A DNA stretch of 64,000 nucleotides from Helianthus annuus (Eukaryota; Streptophyta; Magnoliopsida; Asterales; Asteraceae). The position numbers were made by a program, and so were the translations under genes. The notes under the pieces were generated by a model. It saw nothing but the letters and a program-made list of their open reading frames with translations. It searched no databases and was not told where the DNA came from. The stretch's first letter is position 1. Each line of letters begins with the position of its first letter. The DNA is taken from assembly GCF_002127325.2 (NCBI RefSeq), contig NC_035449.2, positions 140,183,807 through 140,247,806 of the forward strand, read 5' to 3'. Shown piece by piece: positions 11,104 to 23,017 of the stretch.

Positions 11104-12471
11104 ATGTCCCCACAGAGAGAAACACGATTGCCCACGACAGAGGCTGATCTACAAGAACAAATTTCATAAGCAATAGCACAGCACGAGGCCTTGCGCTCCA
11201 AACATAGCGGGGGTACCTCAGAAAACAACCCACCTCATGGCTGTACCTACTAGCAGTTCCTTGACTGCAAGCCTCCGAATTTCGACGGCACTGGAGGTGC
11301 CATAGCCTTTGTGAAATGGACCGAAAATATGGATTCTGTTTTTCGAATGAGCGGATGTACGCCAGAGCAACAAGTCCCATATGCGTCAGGATCGTTTCAA
11401 GATGGGGCCTGGTCATGGTGGAACTCTCAGATTCGAATAATAGGCAGAGCTGCTACGAATGCTTTAACATGGGGCGAGCTGAAGGAAATGATGCGTAAGG
11501 AGTATTGTTCTCAGATGGCGATCCAGAAGCTGGAATTCGAATTCTGGAAGCTAAAGATGGAAGGTCCAAATGTGGTGGAGTACATGCAAAAACTTCACGA
11601 TCTGTCGCGGGTTATTCCGTACCTAGTGGAACCAGAGTTGAAAAGGATGGAGCCATTCATCTGGGGACTGGTGCCTCAGATCCTGCGCTTAATGACGGTA
11701 TCAGCTCCGCCAACAACCATCGATGCGGTCAAGTTAAGTGCGGCACTCAGTAAAGAAGCGATTAGACTGGAAGAGCTTTCAAACCCTAACGAGAAGAAGG
11801 AAACTCGGGTAGAGCCATCCGGAAAGGACAAAAGGAAGCTCACTGACTTCCAGGAGGATACCCGAACGAACAAAGCCAAAAAGGGAAAGGAGTACATGGG
11901 TATCCTACCTAAGTGCGATGACTGCCAACTTCATCATGCTGAGCCATGTAGGTATGGGAGAGGTGATGTCTGCAACAAGGTAGGGCATGTCGGGGAGACA
12001 TGTCAGATCGGTACCAGATATAGGAATGAAGGCCAAGATGGCAGCGGAAATCGCGGAGAAAACAGTAATAAACAAGAACAGGGCCAAGGTTGCGGTAACG
12101 TAGGACATTTCCAAAGAGTTTATTTGGGGACTAAGCCGAGATGTGATAAGTGCAAGTTTCAGAATGAAGGTCGATGCCAGAAGCCTTGGTGCGATAGGTG
12201 CGAAAGGGAAGGACACAACAAGTACGCCTGCCGAATGAAGTATCCCAAACGAGAAGGAAATAATAACGACAACCAAGACGGAAATAATGATGGTAGAACT
12301 CCAGGTTGCTTCAAATGCGGGGGCGTGGGGCACTTTACGAAGGAAGGCCTAAGGGTTGACCAGGACCGTGGAAGGGCGTGCAACATCGGAGCTCGTGAGG
12401 CATGCCAGGATCCAGATGTGATTACTGGTACGTTCCCTATCAACCAAAAATTATGCACCTATGTTGTTTAA
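11104..12471 (+). pseudogene. gag: Gypsy-1 gag (capsid and zinc knuckles), degenerate
   Basis: Starts with ATG at 11104 in the frame MSPQRETRLPTTEADLQ, resembling the Gypsy-3 gag N-terminus, and continues through QFLDCKPPNFDGTGG into the retrotransposon gag domain (WTENMDSVFRMSGC, WWNSQ, RVIPYLVEPE, FIWGLVPQ). Two nonsense codons break it early (TAA near 11167, TAG near 11251), leaving a long open stretch from 11311. The C-terminal part carries Cys/His clusters, including CDRCEREGHNKYAC and a knuckle CFKCGGVGHFTKEGL that lost its last Cys. Unlike Gypsy-3 there is no 100-bp intron before the QFLDCKP block. The product would form virus-like particles in the cytoplasm; this copy cannot make a full protein. 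Confidence 0.85.
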
Positions 12472-13170
12472 CACTAGTGCCGACCATAGCTTCGTATCTC
12501 ATGAATTTAGGAATATACTTGGTTTAGTAAAAGGGTAAGTTAAATAACCCGCACTCAATAGAAATTAGCTAATAGGAAGCCTCGACGTGATAATTGGGAT
12601 GGACCAGTTGTCGAGCAATTGAGTGGAGGTTTTTATCAGCAACCCGATGACGAACGACGAAGCAATTGCGACCCATGAAGCAGGATACGCCTCTACAAAT
12701 TACTAGTGCTTGAGGGCATGGGAGTTTTCACGCAAAGGACGTGTGGCCTTCCTAGCACACATTATGGACAAGGAAGCCGCTAAGCTAGAGTTGGAAGGTA
12801 TCCCTGTGATAAGGGAATAGCCTGAAGTCTTCCCCAAAAACTTGCCTGAACTATCTCCTCAACAACAAGTCGAACTTCGCATCGTTCTGATTCCAGACGC
12901 CGCTCCTGCATGTCAATGCACCTTAGTGACTTACACCTTCGGAGATGCAAGGATTGTCAGTACAGCTTCAGTAGTTGATAGAGAAGGAAGTTAACAGGCC
13001 AAGCTTCCCGTTTTGAGTAACACCCGTTCTGCTCGTCAAGTAGAAGGACGATGATTTTCAAATGAGCATCAATTACCAGGAGCCGAACGAGCTAACCAAC
13101 AAGAGTTGGCAACTCTTGCCAAGGATTAATGAATTATTTATTTAACTAACTATGAGGACCTATCTACTAT
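12472..13170 (+). pseudogene. pol: Gypsy-1 protease/early reverse transcriptase remnant
   Basis: Translated fragments in several frames resemble the Gypsy-3 polyprotein: FNTSADHSFVSHEF (protease active-site region, DTGAD replaced by NTSAD), MDQLSSN, then EVFPKNLPELSPQQQVELR and LIPDAAPA (region before the reverse transcriptase). Many stops and frameshifts separate them. Similarity stops near 13150, so the RT palm, RNase H and integrase are absent. Confidence 0.7.
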
Positions 13171-15050
13171 TTTAAGACTGATCGACGATTGAGTGTCATT
13201 ATATGGGAATTCAGGAAGAAAGTATACCGGGGAATTGTGGGACAATAACTTGTTTTAAACCTACACAAAAGAATTGTGATTCCTGCGCAACGCACAAAAC
13301 AGTTTTACACAGAATATGAGACTTTGAGAGTCTAGAAAACATGTGCTTAATCCTTTGAGAACCCAGGTCAAAACTCGTAAAGGTTGTCACTTAGGAATCA
13401 CACCTATTAACTCAAGCAAACCCCATTATCCTGACATATATGCTATTTCAGTTAACCAAACAGAAAGTACTCAAATTTCTTTTGTTAAAATCTCCACTTT
13501 TGCTTCTAGCAAATGGATGTTTGCATCCCTACTCCCCTTAATGGTAGTTGCATCACGTTAATTTTCCTCGCTGAGAGCGAACACACACATTGCTTCGATA
13601 CTTGGTCATTTCTTCATACTCATTGTTTCAGTACTTGGAAACTTATATGTCACACATACACCATTTGCTACGCATGTGGTTTCGTTTCGGATAAACGCTT
13701 CATTAAAGTTCAAATGTTATTTTGCTAAAGCTAACTATTGGTCAATGATTTGAATAACCTACATCCTCGTAATTGTTGGCTCTTTTGTTATCAAGCCAAC
13801 ACACTTTCTTGAAACTCCTCTTATTTCAAGTTGCATCCATGGTTTGTCTTCATAACCATGCTGAGATTTCCCTTGTCGATACATACATTTATTTTCGGGT
13901 TACGCTGAAACCAGGTTCAACTGCTTAAACCTATCCATGTCACATATTCAATTTAAGACACCATATGATGTATTGGGAGCATCATATTCAAATATTTTTG
14001 CAAAAGTTCTTTTGTTTCGAATCATAGTAGACTTGGTTGGTCTATGACTCCACCAAACCGTTTGTTGATTTCGATACCTTGCGGTAATACTTTCACAAAG
14101 ATTGAAGCTTGCACTAATTCACCTCATACACGGATTTAATTGTCTATTTATTTGTTCTAAATCCGTTTTTTTATCACGATTAAAGCAGTCTCAACACAGT
14201 TGTATGTCAAGACAATGGTACCTAGATTCATTTCATATCACGGTATACCTCCTAACGATTCTTTCGTTACAAATTGAATACCTTGCAGTGTTTATTGTTT
14301 TCCATCTTCAATCAGAAACAATAGTTCTTTGATGTTCCACATTCGATTGAAAACCCCACGACGCTAATTGTTTCAATACACTTTCCTTTGATTTCAAACA
14401 CGGTGTACTTGTTCAATCAACACTATTATTGAAATATGTCAATTACGACACCTTGTGGTTTCATTACAAATTTGTAGCTTGTGCTAACCATGGTCAACCG
14501 TTTCATATAAAACTACACATACTTTTGTTTGACTTGTCATTTAAACATTTCTAATGCAACTACGAATTAAGTCAATGATACACCAGATTCGCTTGTATTT
14601 CATTCGGTGTATTTTCGCAATTCAAGAATGTCAACACACTAATCCTTACCATTTATTTATTCAAAAGTTGACAGATCATTTTCATATTCAAGTTGTTGAT
14701 TTTGAGATCATATAGTGGATGCTATGGTTCGTGAAAACTCATTTGCATATTGTGACCAATTGTTTGAAGAATCTATGGGCCAAAACTCCTCCTTTGTGGA
14801 ACCCCTGTTAGCTGAGTTACACTAGTTTATACATCTATACACCTCGTGTCCTTTGACATCAAATGCTAGAACACATGCCTTGTAACCATTGGGCTCTTGT
14901 TGTTGAAATATATCCCTGGAATTCACCTGATGTGAATAAGATTAGGTTTGGTTTTGTAGTTATCTACCCCCGTATTATTCATATACATACACGCATAATG
15001 AAACCCTAAGGAGTTAAGGTAGTGCAAATTTCGAGGACGAAATTTTCTTA
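13171..15050 (+). other. Non-coding internal region of Gypsy-1
   Basis: No pol similarity is visible. ORFs of 60-76 aa here have no recognisable motif. Repeated words such as 'CACCTTGTGG', 'CATTTCATATCA' and 'CAACACA' suggest degenerate or low-complexity filling. It probably replaced pol in this non-autonomous derivative. Confidence 0.5.
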
Positions 15051-15062
15051 ACAGGGGGAGAA
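15051..15062 (+). promoter_or_regulatory. Polypurine tract of Gypsy-1
   Basis: ACAGGGGGAGAA lies directly before the right LTR (TGTGACAACTGTC) and follows GAGGACGAAATTTTC. Both are the counterparts of the Gypsy-3 purine tract on the other strand. It primes plus-strand DNA synthesis. Confidence 0.85.
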
Positions 15063-17875
15063 TGTGACAACTGTCAAAAATCCAGGTATCCGTACAATTA
15101 ATTAATCTTGATTAGTGCTTAACGACTATGCGAAATTACAAATGACTGCCTTCTGATTACTGCATCATACATACATGTGCATCACATTTTATACTGTCAC
15201 ATCATTTTTACTTACAAACTTTAGTGACATAAACGATGCACAAAGCACAGCTAGCACAGATTAGCGGATAACTCAGAAAAATGCTGACGATGTTCAGTAC
15301 ATAGACAAACAATGTTTTGAGACCTAGTATGGGCCAGAGACAAGGTATTACACTAGTATAGTGTGTAGAGAAGTAAGGATCACAAAACTGCCTCACTAGG
15401 TGATAGTTTAAGTGCCGGAAAGTGCCTAAAACCCACTCAAAGTGCTAAATTTAGCATTTTTTAGCAAAATTCAGCTTTTTAACAAACTAGTAACATGCAA
15501 AAATATGACTAAATGGTCCTGAATGCTTTCCTAAGTGTCGGGAGTTAAAAGTGTCACAAAAGGGTACTTAAAAATCACTAAACGGAATAGTTTGACACTT
15601 TAACGAACCGGTATCTAACCGAACAACCGGACACTACCCGAAACACCAAAATTATACTAGAAGCATTGTTTTAGTGTTTCTAAGCTAGTTATGATCCCCG
15701 AACACCCTAACACACTATATAACATCTAATACACATGAAAACTAACTAATACCCTTAGAATCTTAACTAATCATCTAACTAACCATTAAACACCAACTAA
15801 ATACCCCCCCCCCCCCCCACTAAGTGGACGGTCACTTATGTGGCCCCACCCCAAATCTTCCTTTGATCTTGCTTGGATTTGCTAGAGATTATGTATGGTA
15901 CTATTGAAACATGTTACACAATGGATAATAGGATTAGATGGATTATAAGAAGACATGAGCTCATTCATAATCACCACAACTCACCATCATTTTCATCCAT
16001 TTTCCATCCATTTTCCAACCATTCCAAGTCCATCCTAAGGTGCAAGAAGGTGTTTAATGAAGCTTGGTAGTCTTGGATCTTGAAGGACCTTCATCATTTG
16101 CTATTATCCTCCACATTTGCCATCTTCAACCTCTTGTGTTCTTCCCTAGCCTTGACCTAGTAGTAAGGCCCTCATAACCCTTTGTTACTTCATATATTGT
16201 TGGTTAATAGATGATGAACATTGTCAAACATGATGAATACTAAAAGACATAATCATAAATCTCTAACATAAGCTTATTAACATATGAAATCATGTTGATT
16301 TGTGTTTATTTGCTTCTTGATGATTGATGATTTGTGTTAGTGATGTTAGACATCATAAGGAACCTACTAGATTGTGATTAAACACATGATCTAGTAAGTT
16401 AAGGTAGTGATCTTGTGAAAGACCAAGATCATCATGCTTTATGTTTTCATGAACTTGAAAAAATGAACCTGATTTTATGAATGATGGAACATGTAATATG
16501 TTACTAGACATAAACTTGAATGATTTCAAAAATAGTTTTCCAAAGAAACCAAGTTAAACCACAAGATTTACAAGAACATTGTTTTTAAAGAAACTAACCA
16601 TGTTTCTAGTGGTGAAACAAGTATAAGAACACCTTGTTTGCAAGAAAAATTCAAAAGAATGATTTTTTGGAAAAATCATCTAGTAAGTTGTAAACACCTA
16701 AATCCTTTAAAAATGAGATTTTTAAGGAAATAAACACACTTTAAAGGGTAACTAAGTCTACTAAACACACTACCAAGTTACTACAAGTTTTTATGTAGCT
16801 TTGTTTTAGCACATGGTAAGTGTAGATTGATTGTTGATTGCTTATGATGATTTTTGAAAAAGAAAATGATATGATTTGATAGCATGGACACCTCCATTTT
16901 TAAGGGAAAGTATGGCAAAATTTTCTAAAAATATAAACACTTAGAAAAATATTTTCTAAACAAATATTTACAAGTGTGTTTTAACTATGATTTTCAATAT
17001 AAACTTTGCCATAGATTTTGTTACAACAATACAAGTGTTGGAGGTTGGCTTTGTAAATAAAAATAACTAAATATGTATTTGAAGGATATATATTTAGAAG
17101 ACACATTGTGTGTGATTATTTGTGTACTTTGTGAAATAGTTATATTATTTTAGGATATAAAGTAATATAACTTAACAAAATACCAAGAATTTACAATCCA
17201 AAATAATACCAAAGATCACAAGGAATAAATATATATAAGTTACGCACTTAATATTGTGAAACCGAACGCAAGAACGTAACTTACAAAATATTCCGGAAAA
17301 TACCGTTATAAATATATTATTGGTAAATATTATTTTGGATGCAAGAAATGAAAATATGATTTTTGTAAATATTACCAAAGTATATCATATTTTCGACAAG
17401 AAGAAGACATATTATTTTTGGAAGTTAAAATATATTTTCTTAGTATATTTAGAAGATATATGATTTTTTTGAGAAAAATATATATTTTCTTGAAATACAT
17501 TATTTTTGGACAAAATAAGTTTATATATATTTTCTAAAATGGGACTTGAAAATATATTATTTTGAAAACTACAAGATACAAGAATGCGAATATACATGTA
17601 TGAGATACCCCCATCCTTGGGAAGGAAATGCAAAAATAAATACTTGAGAAGTATTATTACAAAATATTGTTTAACAAGTTATACCAAAGATTAAATATAA
17701 TTTAAAGTTAAAATCATCATTATTTTAACAAGAAATTATAACTTGGAATAATATTAGAGACATAAAAGAAACGTAACACAAAAACGTGAATACTAAGGCA
17801 AGGCACGGCCCGTTCGTCTAATAGACCATAGTACATTGTACGGAGTCGTGTTTGCTGATGAGATTTGGGTTACGA
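15063..17875 (+). repeat. Gypsy-1 right (3') LTR, first part
   Basis: Aligns with 5170-7974 of the left LTR, with scattered substitutions, the extra 63 bp near 15513, a longer C-run at 15805, and a deletion of about 40 bp near 16796. It stops at GGGTTACGA, where the Athila LTR begins. Confidence 0.9.
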
Positions 17876-18692
17876 TAAGAAAGAATCACCTTCAACATAA
17901 GAAACTAGTAATTTAATTCATTAATACAAAACCAATTAAAAAGTGCAAAAGATTAAAAATAAAAAGTATTACACTAAACACTTGTCTTCACCAAGTGATG
18001 TAAGAGACTTAGGCAAACATGGCCTTTGATTGTCAAGAACTCTTACGATTAATCTTGGATCCCGAGACGACTCACACACTCTATGATGGACAGTGGATGA
18101 TGGTGGTGGATGATGGTGTCGTGATGGTGGTAGGTGGTGGTTGAAGTGTGAGAGAGGTGGTGTGCCAAGGGATGAGTTGCAAGAGCTCCAAGCACTCCTA
18201 TTTATAGGCTGAACAGAAGCCTGTGCACGGCCCCGTGTCCGCTAGGCATGGCCCCGTGTCCATCTGACACTCTCTCTCTTTATTAATTGTAATTCGCAAT
18301 TACAATAAATGCGCCTGCAGCAAGTTAACCACGCCCCCGTGTCCGCTGGGCACGGCTCCGTGGTGGGTAGTAGAAGCTTCTATAGGTTTGTCTTTTCTGC
18401 TGCTTTTTGGGCACGACCCCGTGCTTGCTTAGCACGGGGCGTGTTCAGTCTTCTGTCTTCTTTGTTTTGCTTGGGAAGATGCTGTCGGGGAGTCGGGCAT
18501 ATCACTTTTGTTCCTTTTCTTGTATTTATGTTAGATTTTGTTGTCTTTTTGCTTCTTTTGTTATTTTGAGCTCATTTAATCCTGAAAATACAAAAGGAAG
18601 ACAAAAGCACATTTTTTCCAACAGTAGTACTAAAAAGGGTTAGTTTTAAGCCAAAATTGATGTAATTTATATGTTGCATTTTGTGCACATCA
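17873..18692 (-). repeat. Athila 3' LTR, truncated
   Basis: Matches 42771-43569 of the other LTR and ends in GTGCACATCA like it. The first roughly 870 bp of the LTR are gone: the join to Gypsy-1 DNA falls in the shared bases ACGA. Four GC-rich palindromes (two pairs) and a third mixed-orientation pair lie at 18226-18443. One 21-bp palindrome unit is present here but absent from the other LTR. Confidence 0.85.
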
Positions 18693-18735
18693 AATACCCT
18701 CACACTTGAATCTTTGCTTGTCCTCAAGCAAAACT
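18693..18735 (-). promoter_or_regulatory. Athila polypurine tract and conserved upstream block
   Basis: Read on the minus strand, TTGAGGACAAG..AAGTGTGAGGGTATT runs directly into the LTR start TGATGTGC. A sister block (TTGAGGACAATG..AAGTGTGGGGGG) lies at 34881-34918 just after the env-like region. Confidence 0.7.
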
Positions 18736-19136
18736 CTTTATAATGTGGCTTTATTCACTCGCAAATGGAATGGGTAGAAGAGAAGGTTTTTTGGGCTTGT
18801 CATAGAGTGTCGGGAATTCCAAAATTATTTAGGTTTTATTTTTATTTATTTACAATCCTATTCGTCATGATTTATTAAAAACGTGTCATAAGATAAATTA
18901 TTTATTAGGGCATAACATACCTCTTTAAAATTCCATTTATATACAAGTTCACATACCTCACGGGGGAATCACTCAACACTCGGCCGAAGGTGTAAATTTT
19001 TTAGTGAATCACTCGAGAGCGGCATGGAGCTTACTCCTACCATAAGCTTGCCAAGCAATCAATCCTCCTCCTTTTTAACTTTATACCTTTGTAAATATCA
19101 AGAGGAATTTTTGGGTGAAGGGTTAGGCTTGGGCTA
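18736..19136 (-). other. Athila 3' non-coding region, distal part
   Basis: Non-coding. It continues across the Gypsy-3 insertion at 33608. The last five bases, GGCTA, are the Gypsy-3 target duplication. Confidence 0.6.
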
Positions 19137-22100
19137 TGTCACACCCGCTCGTAGCGGAAACGCAAGGTGTGATCTGTATGGTTTTCATTGCATAAATATC
19201 GATGTACATGAACAAACTATATGAATAAAACATACTCCATTGCCATTACATAAGTTTTTCAAAAGATTACAACATAAGTTTAGTGTGTCGGTTACAAACC
19301 ATTAACATAAAAGTAAAGTGTTATTGTTTCATACATTAATATAAAATAAACTACTAAGGTTTAAACCATCATATTTCCGCAAAGAGGCGGAATATAATAG
19401 TTAAACCCTCCAAAAGATGGCATGGAGTTCTGGTACTTGTTATCTTGATTGAGAATCCCGACATGGTCCTTTAATTCCCTGAAATACATGTTAAGTTTGG
19501 AAAACATCAACAAAAGTTGGCGAATTCATGCAGTTTAGTTGTAAAAGATGTATTTAAAATGTAAGTTGTAGTATGTAAAGCGTCAATGAAATCGTTGATC
19601 ATTAATGTTTTGCAAGGACATTAATATGTGTGACGAAAAAGGAAGCAATCCAACCCTAGACGATTTTATGCCGATTCCTATCGACTGGGACACAAAAGCA
19701 CTCTTCCGTATGGGTCCACGACCAAGAGTGGGGCTCGCCAAAACCCATTAGATCTAACCACTTGTACCTAGGTCCAAACTGGATTAATGGTGCTTAGATG
19801 TATAACCCTAATTCGCACATGATCTAAGGTGTTTCATTCCCTAACTTTAACATACGTTGAACATGTATTTTCCCCGATAGTTGTAAAGTTGTAAAACATT
19901 TAAATGAATAGGGGACATGAACTCACAGAATCGCGTCCTATGAATAGATGAAAATAAGATCTCACGTGCGGTCGTCCTGAATAGCGTTGCGACCTACAAA
20001 TGTTCTTATTTTGTTAGACACTTCGGTCTTTGTAAATAACTTGAGTACAAGTCTTGTGTCTTATTTGTGTGTAAGACTTGTATGTCTATACTGTTCGTTG
20101 AACGGTGTATTTAGATGAATGAGTTGTTAATCTGTTATATATATATATTTTTCACCAAATATATATATATATATAAGTCATCTTGTATCATGTGAGTTGT
20201 ATAGTCGGATTTAGTCCTCTTAATCTCGTGTCTTATATGTATCAATTGTATGATTGTGTTTACAATAATGGTATCATTGGGCCGAGCCCATGTTTTCATG
20301 TTTTTGGGCCCCAAATAGTGTTGGGCCTAAATAGTGTTGGGCCTCAAATAGTGTTGGGCCTCAAATAGTGTTGGGCTTGAATAGTGTTGGGCCTCAAATA
20401 GTGTTGGGCTTGAATAGTGTTGGGCTTGAATAGTGTTGGGCCTCAAATAGTGTTGGGCTTGAATAGTGTTGGGCTTGAATAGTGTTGGGCTTGAATAGTG
20501 TTAGGCCTTGGCCCATATGTTTGGTATTGGACTTGGCCCATGTGTTTTTGATATTGGGCTTAGCCCATGTGTTTTTGATATTGGGCTTAGCCCATGTCTT
20601 TATGTCAAGCCCATTAGGTATAATAAGCCCATTTGTTATAAAAATAGCCCACTAGTATAATAAGCCTTTCATTTTTATAAAAACCTTTTTATAAAAATTT
20701 ACTAAGTACATTTGTTAGTAAATAAAAACATACTAGTTTTTGTAAGTTTATAAACATCCGAAATTTTGTTATCGATAGCATATTTATATTTCGTGTCGAA
20801 AAATCGTCTAAACATCGTAGTAACTCTTCGGATTGGCGATTCACTTATGTAGTCGTCCGTCGTTCATTTTGACCATAAATGGTGTCCGATTATTTGAATC
20901 GTCCGTAACTCGTTTTAAGGCGTAAATATGTGAAGTCTTGTAAGACTTTGATTGTAATATGTCATGTGCTTATTTGTGTCATTATATTCAAGTTCCTCAT
21001 TTGATAAATATAACTAATACCATCAAATAATCACATAGCGCATAAGTTGTTAAATCACCAAATATATATTTTCTATAAATATATATTTATAACTAACTTT
21101 GTTTTTATAAAAAGAATTCTTTATATCTTTTTAAATCTTGTAGAGACTTAACCAAAAATGTGGTTACTTTATAAAATAAAGTTTTTTATAAAAATTGGCT
21201 ATATATAACCTTTGTATTTTATCTTAACCATGTTTCATAAACATCATTTTCTTCATCAAATCACCAACAATTTACTCAACATCTTAACTAAACATATGAG
21301 ACTTTTATAACATGAAATTATCAAGATGATATCCAAATCACGTAGGGTTTTAAACATGAACATTACATATGCTAACTAGTTCAAAAACCAAGTTTAATTC
21401 TAGTTTTAACAACTTTTATAAAAATCTCTAGTTGTATGTTATAATTTATAATCTTGTGAAAGTCTTGTTTTTAAATAAAAAAAAACTAAATACTTTCACA
21501 AGATCACTAGTTATTATCATCCATTTAATCCTTTATGTTAAAACCCTTTAACATAAACATGTAAAATTTTTAGATCATGTCTTACAACATCTTCTAATAA
21601 TTTATTTGTATTCTAATCATCATAACAACATCAAATATGCATATCACAAGTCTTAAATCACAATATAAACAAACATAATTATATCATGATTTTTATCTTT
21701 GATTCTTTGTATTTTTCTTTCATGTTTATTATGTATGATATTTAGTTATTATTAGCTATAATAACAATCATAAACATAATATATTTGTAAAAAAAAAAAG
21801 TTATAGAAGCTTACTTCTAGCACTAGGCTAGGGATGATCTTAGAAGCTTATTAAGAACTAAGGAGATGATGATCTTGATGGTAGAACACTTTTGTATGGA
21901 TGAAAATCCTTCCTTTCACTTCCAAGAGCTTTAGATCACCTTATGTTACTTGGAAATCCATCTTGATCATGAAGGAGATGATTAAAATAATTGGGTTTTT
22001 GAAGATGTTCTTGGTAATATGGATGAATATGATGAGAGAGTTTTACTTATGTGTGTGTAAGATATGGTGTAAAGTGGTGATAAGTGCTAGTATTTCTTAC

Positions 22101-23004
22101 TAGTTAAGTGTTATAATATTTTACCAATTAAATCCACTTGCAAGTAAATAAAATATCTAGATATTTTACTACATAAACAAGGGATGTAGGACCCCTTATT
22201 TTCGGCCCATATGGGGGGGGGGGTCTTGTATGGTAAAAAAAAAAATGTTAGTTAATTTTAAGACTTAAAATGAATTAGAAAGATGTAAGTGTTAAGGTGT
22301 TTAGGGTTTACAATTTTTCCGAGATGTTTCACGACTTGAAATGATCATAAATTAGTTTTACAAGACTAAAAATAAAGATCACTAGTTCGCTACATGTGCC
22401 AAAAATATAGTTCGGATAGATGTTTAGCGCTCGTTTCGCAAGTAAATAGTCGAAAGGTACGCTTATGGAGGTTATAGGGAAAATTTCCGTTATTTGTATA
22501 ATTGATATTCCATAAGTATTTTATATGAAATTGGTGCCTAAACATCAATTTTTGCATCTTGTAATAAAAATACAATTGCTGAATTTTTGCGGAAAATTAA
22601 TGAAATGGTCACTTTTAACGCATTTCGGACAGTTTTTAGTGCTACCGGGCATTGGTAAAATATTAACCAAACCCTTGTATTCCCATATAGGGTTTAACAT
22701 ATAATTGATATTGGACTCTCATCCGAGTCCTTAAGATGTCTTTTAGATGTTTTCTGCGGATCCGGAGTTTTCGTCAGCACTCTAGTTCACTAGGCGCTAC
22801 TCTAGTTGTTTCGGTGAATTGTTTGCACTATTTCAAATGTACCCAATAAAAGTGAATCATGTGTAATAATAAACGAATATTCCATGAGTTTTCTAAGATG
22901 TATAACAGGTAATCATGCAGTCCGAATATTCAAAACACATACTTGTATAATGTAAATCATCGCTTTAAATGTAAGTAAATTACCCGAAAGTGGCAGTTGT
23001 CACA
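19137..23004 (-). repeat. Gypsy-3 3' LTR
   Basis: Plus-strand ends TGTCACACCCG and CAGTTGTCACA. It differs from the other LTR only by sparse substitutions and by microsatellite, homopolymer and minisatellite lengths, for example 12 versus 15 copies of the GGGCCTCAAATAGTGTT repeat. Confidence 0.95.
20306..20500. repeat. 16-17-bp LTR minisatellite, 12 units
   Basis: Alternating units TTGGGCCTCAAATAGTG and TTGGGCTTGAATAGTG. This is the counterpart of 30855-31100 in the other LTR, which has 15 units. Confidence 0.9.
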
Positions 23005-23017
23005 TTCTCCCCTTGTT
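23005..23017 (-). promoter_or_regulatory. Polypurine tract of Gypsy-3
   Basis: Minus strand AACAAGGGGAGAA abuts the 3' LTR start TGTGACAACTG. The integrase ORF ends just in front of it, so there is practically no 3' untranslated spacer. Confidence 0.85.

Noticed and set aside
18309..18643. ORFs in the Athila LTR (also 43201-43480)
   Set aside because: LTR sequence; the open frames come from the GC-rich palindromes and are not conserved in start or stop between the two LTRs.
20139..20176. TA repeats as a possible promoter TATA region in the Gypsy-3 LTR
   Set aside because: Length differs between LTRs and no conserved TATA context or start site is visible.
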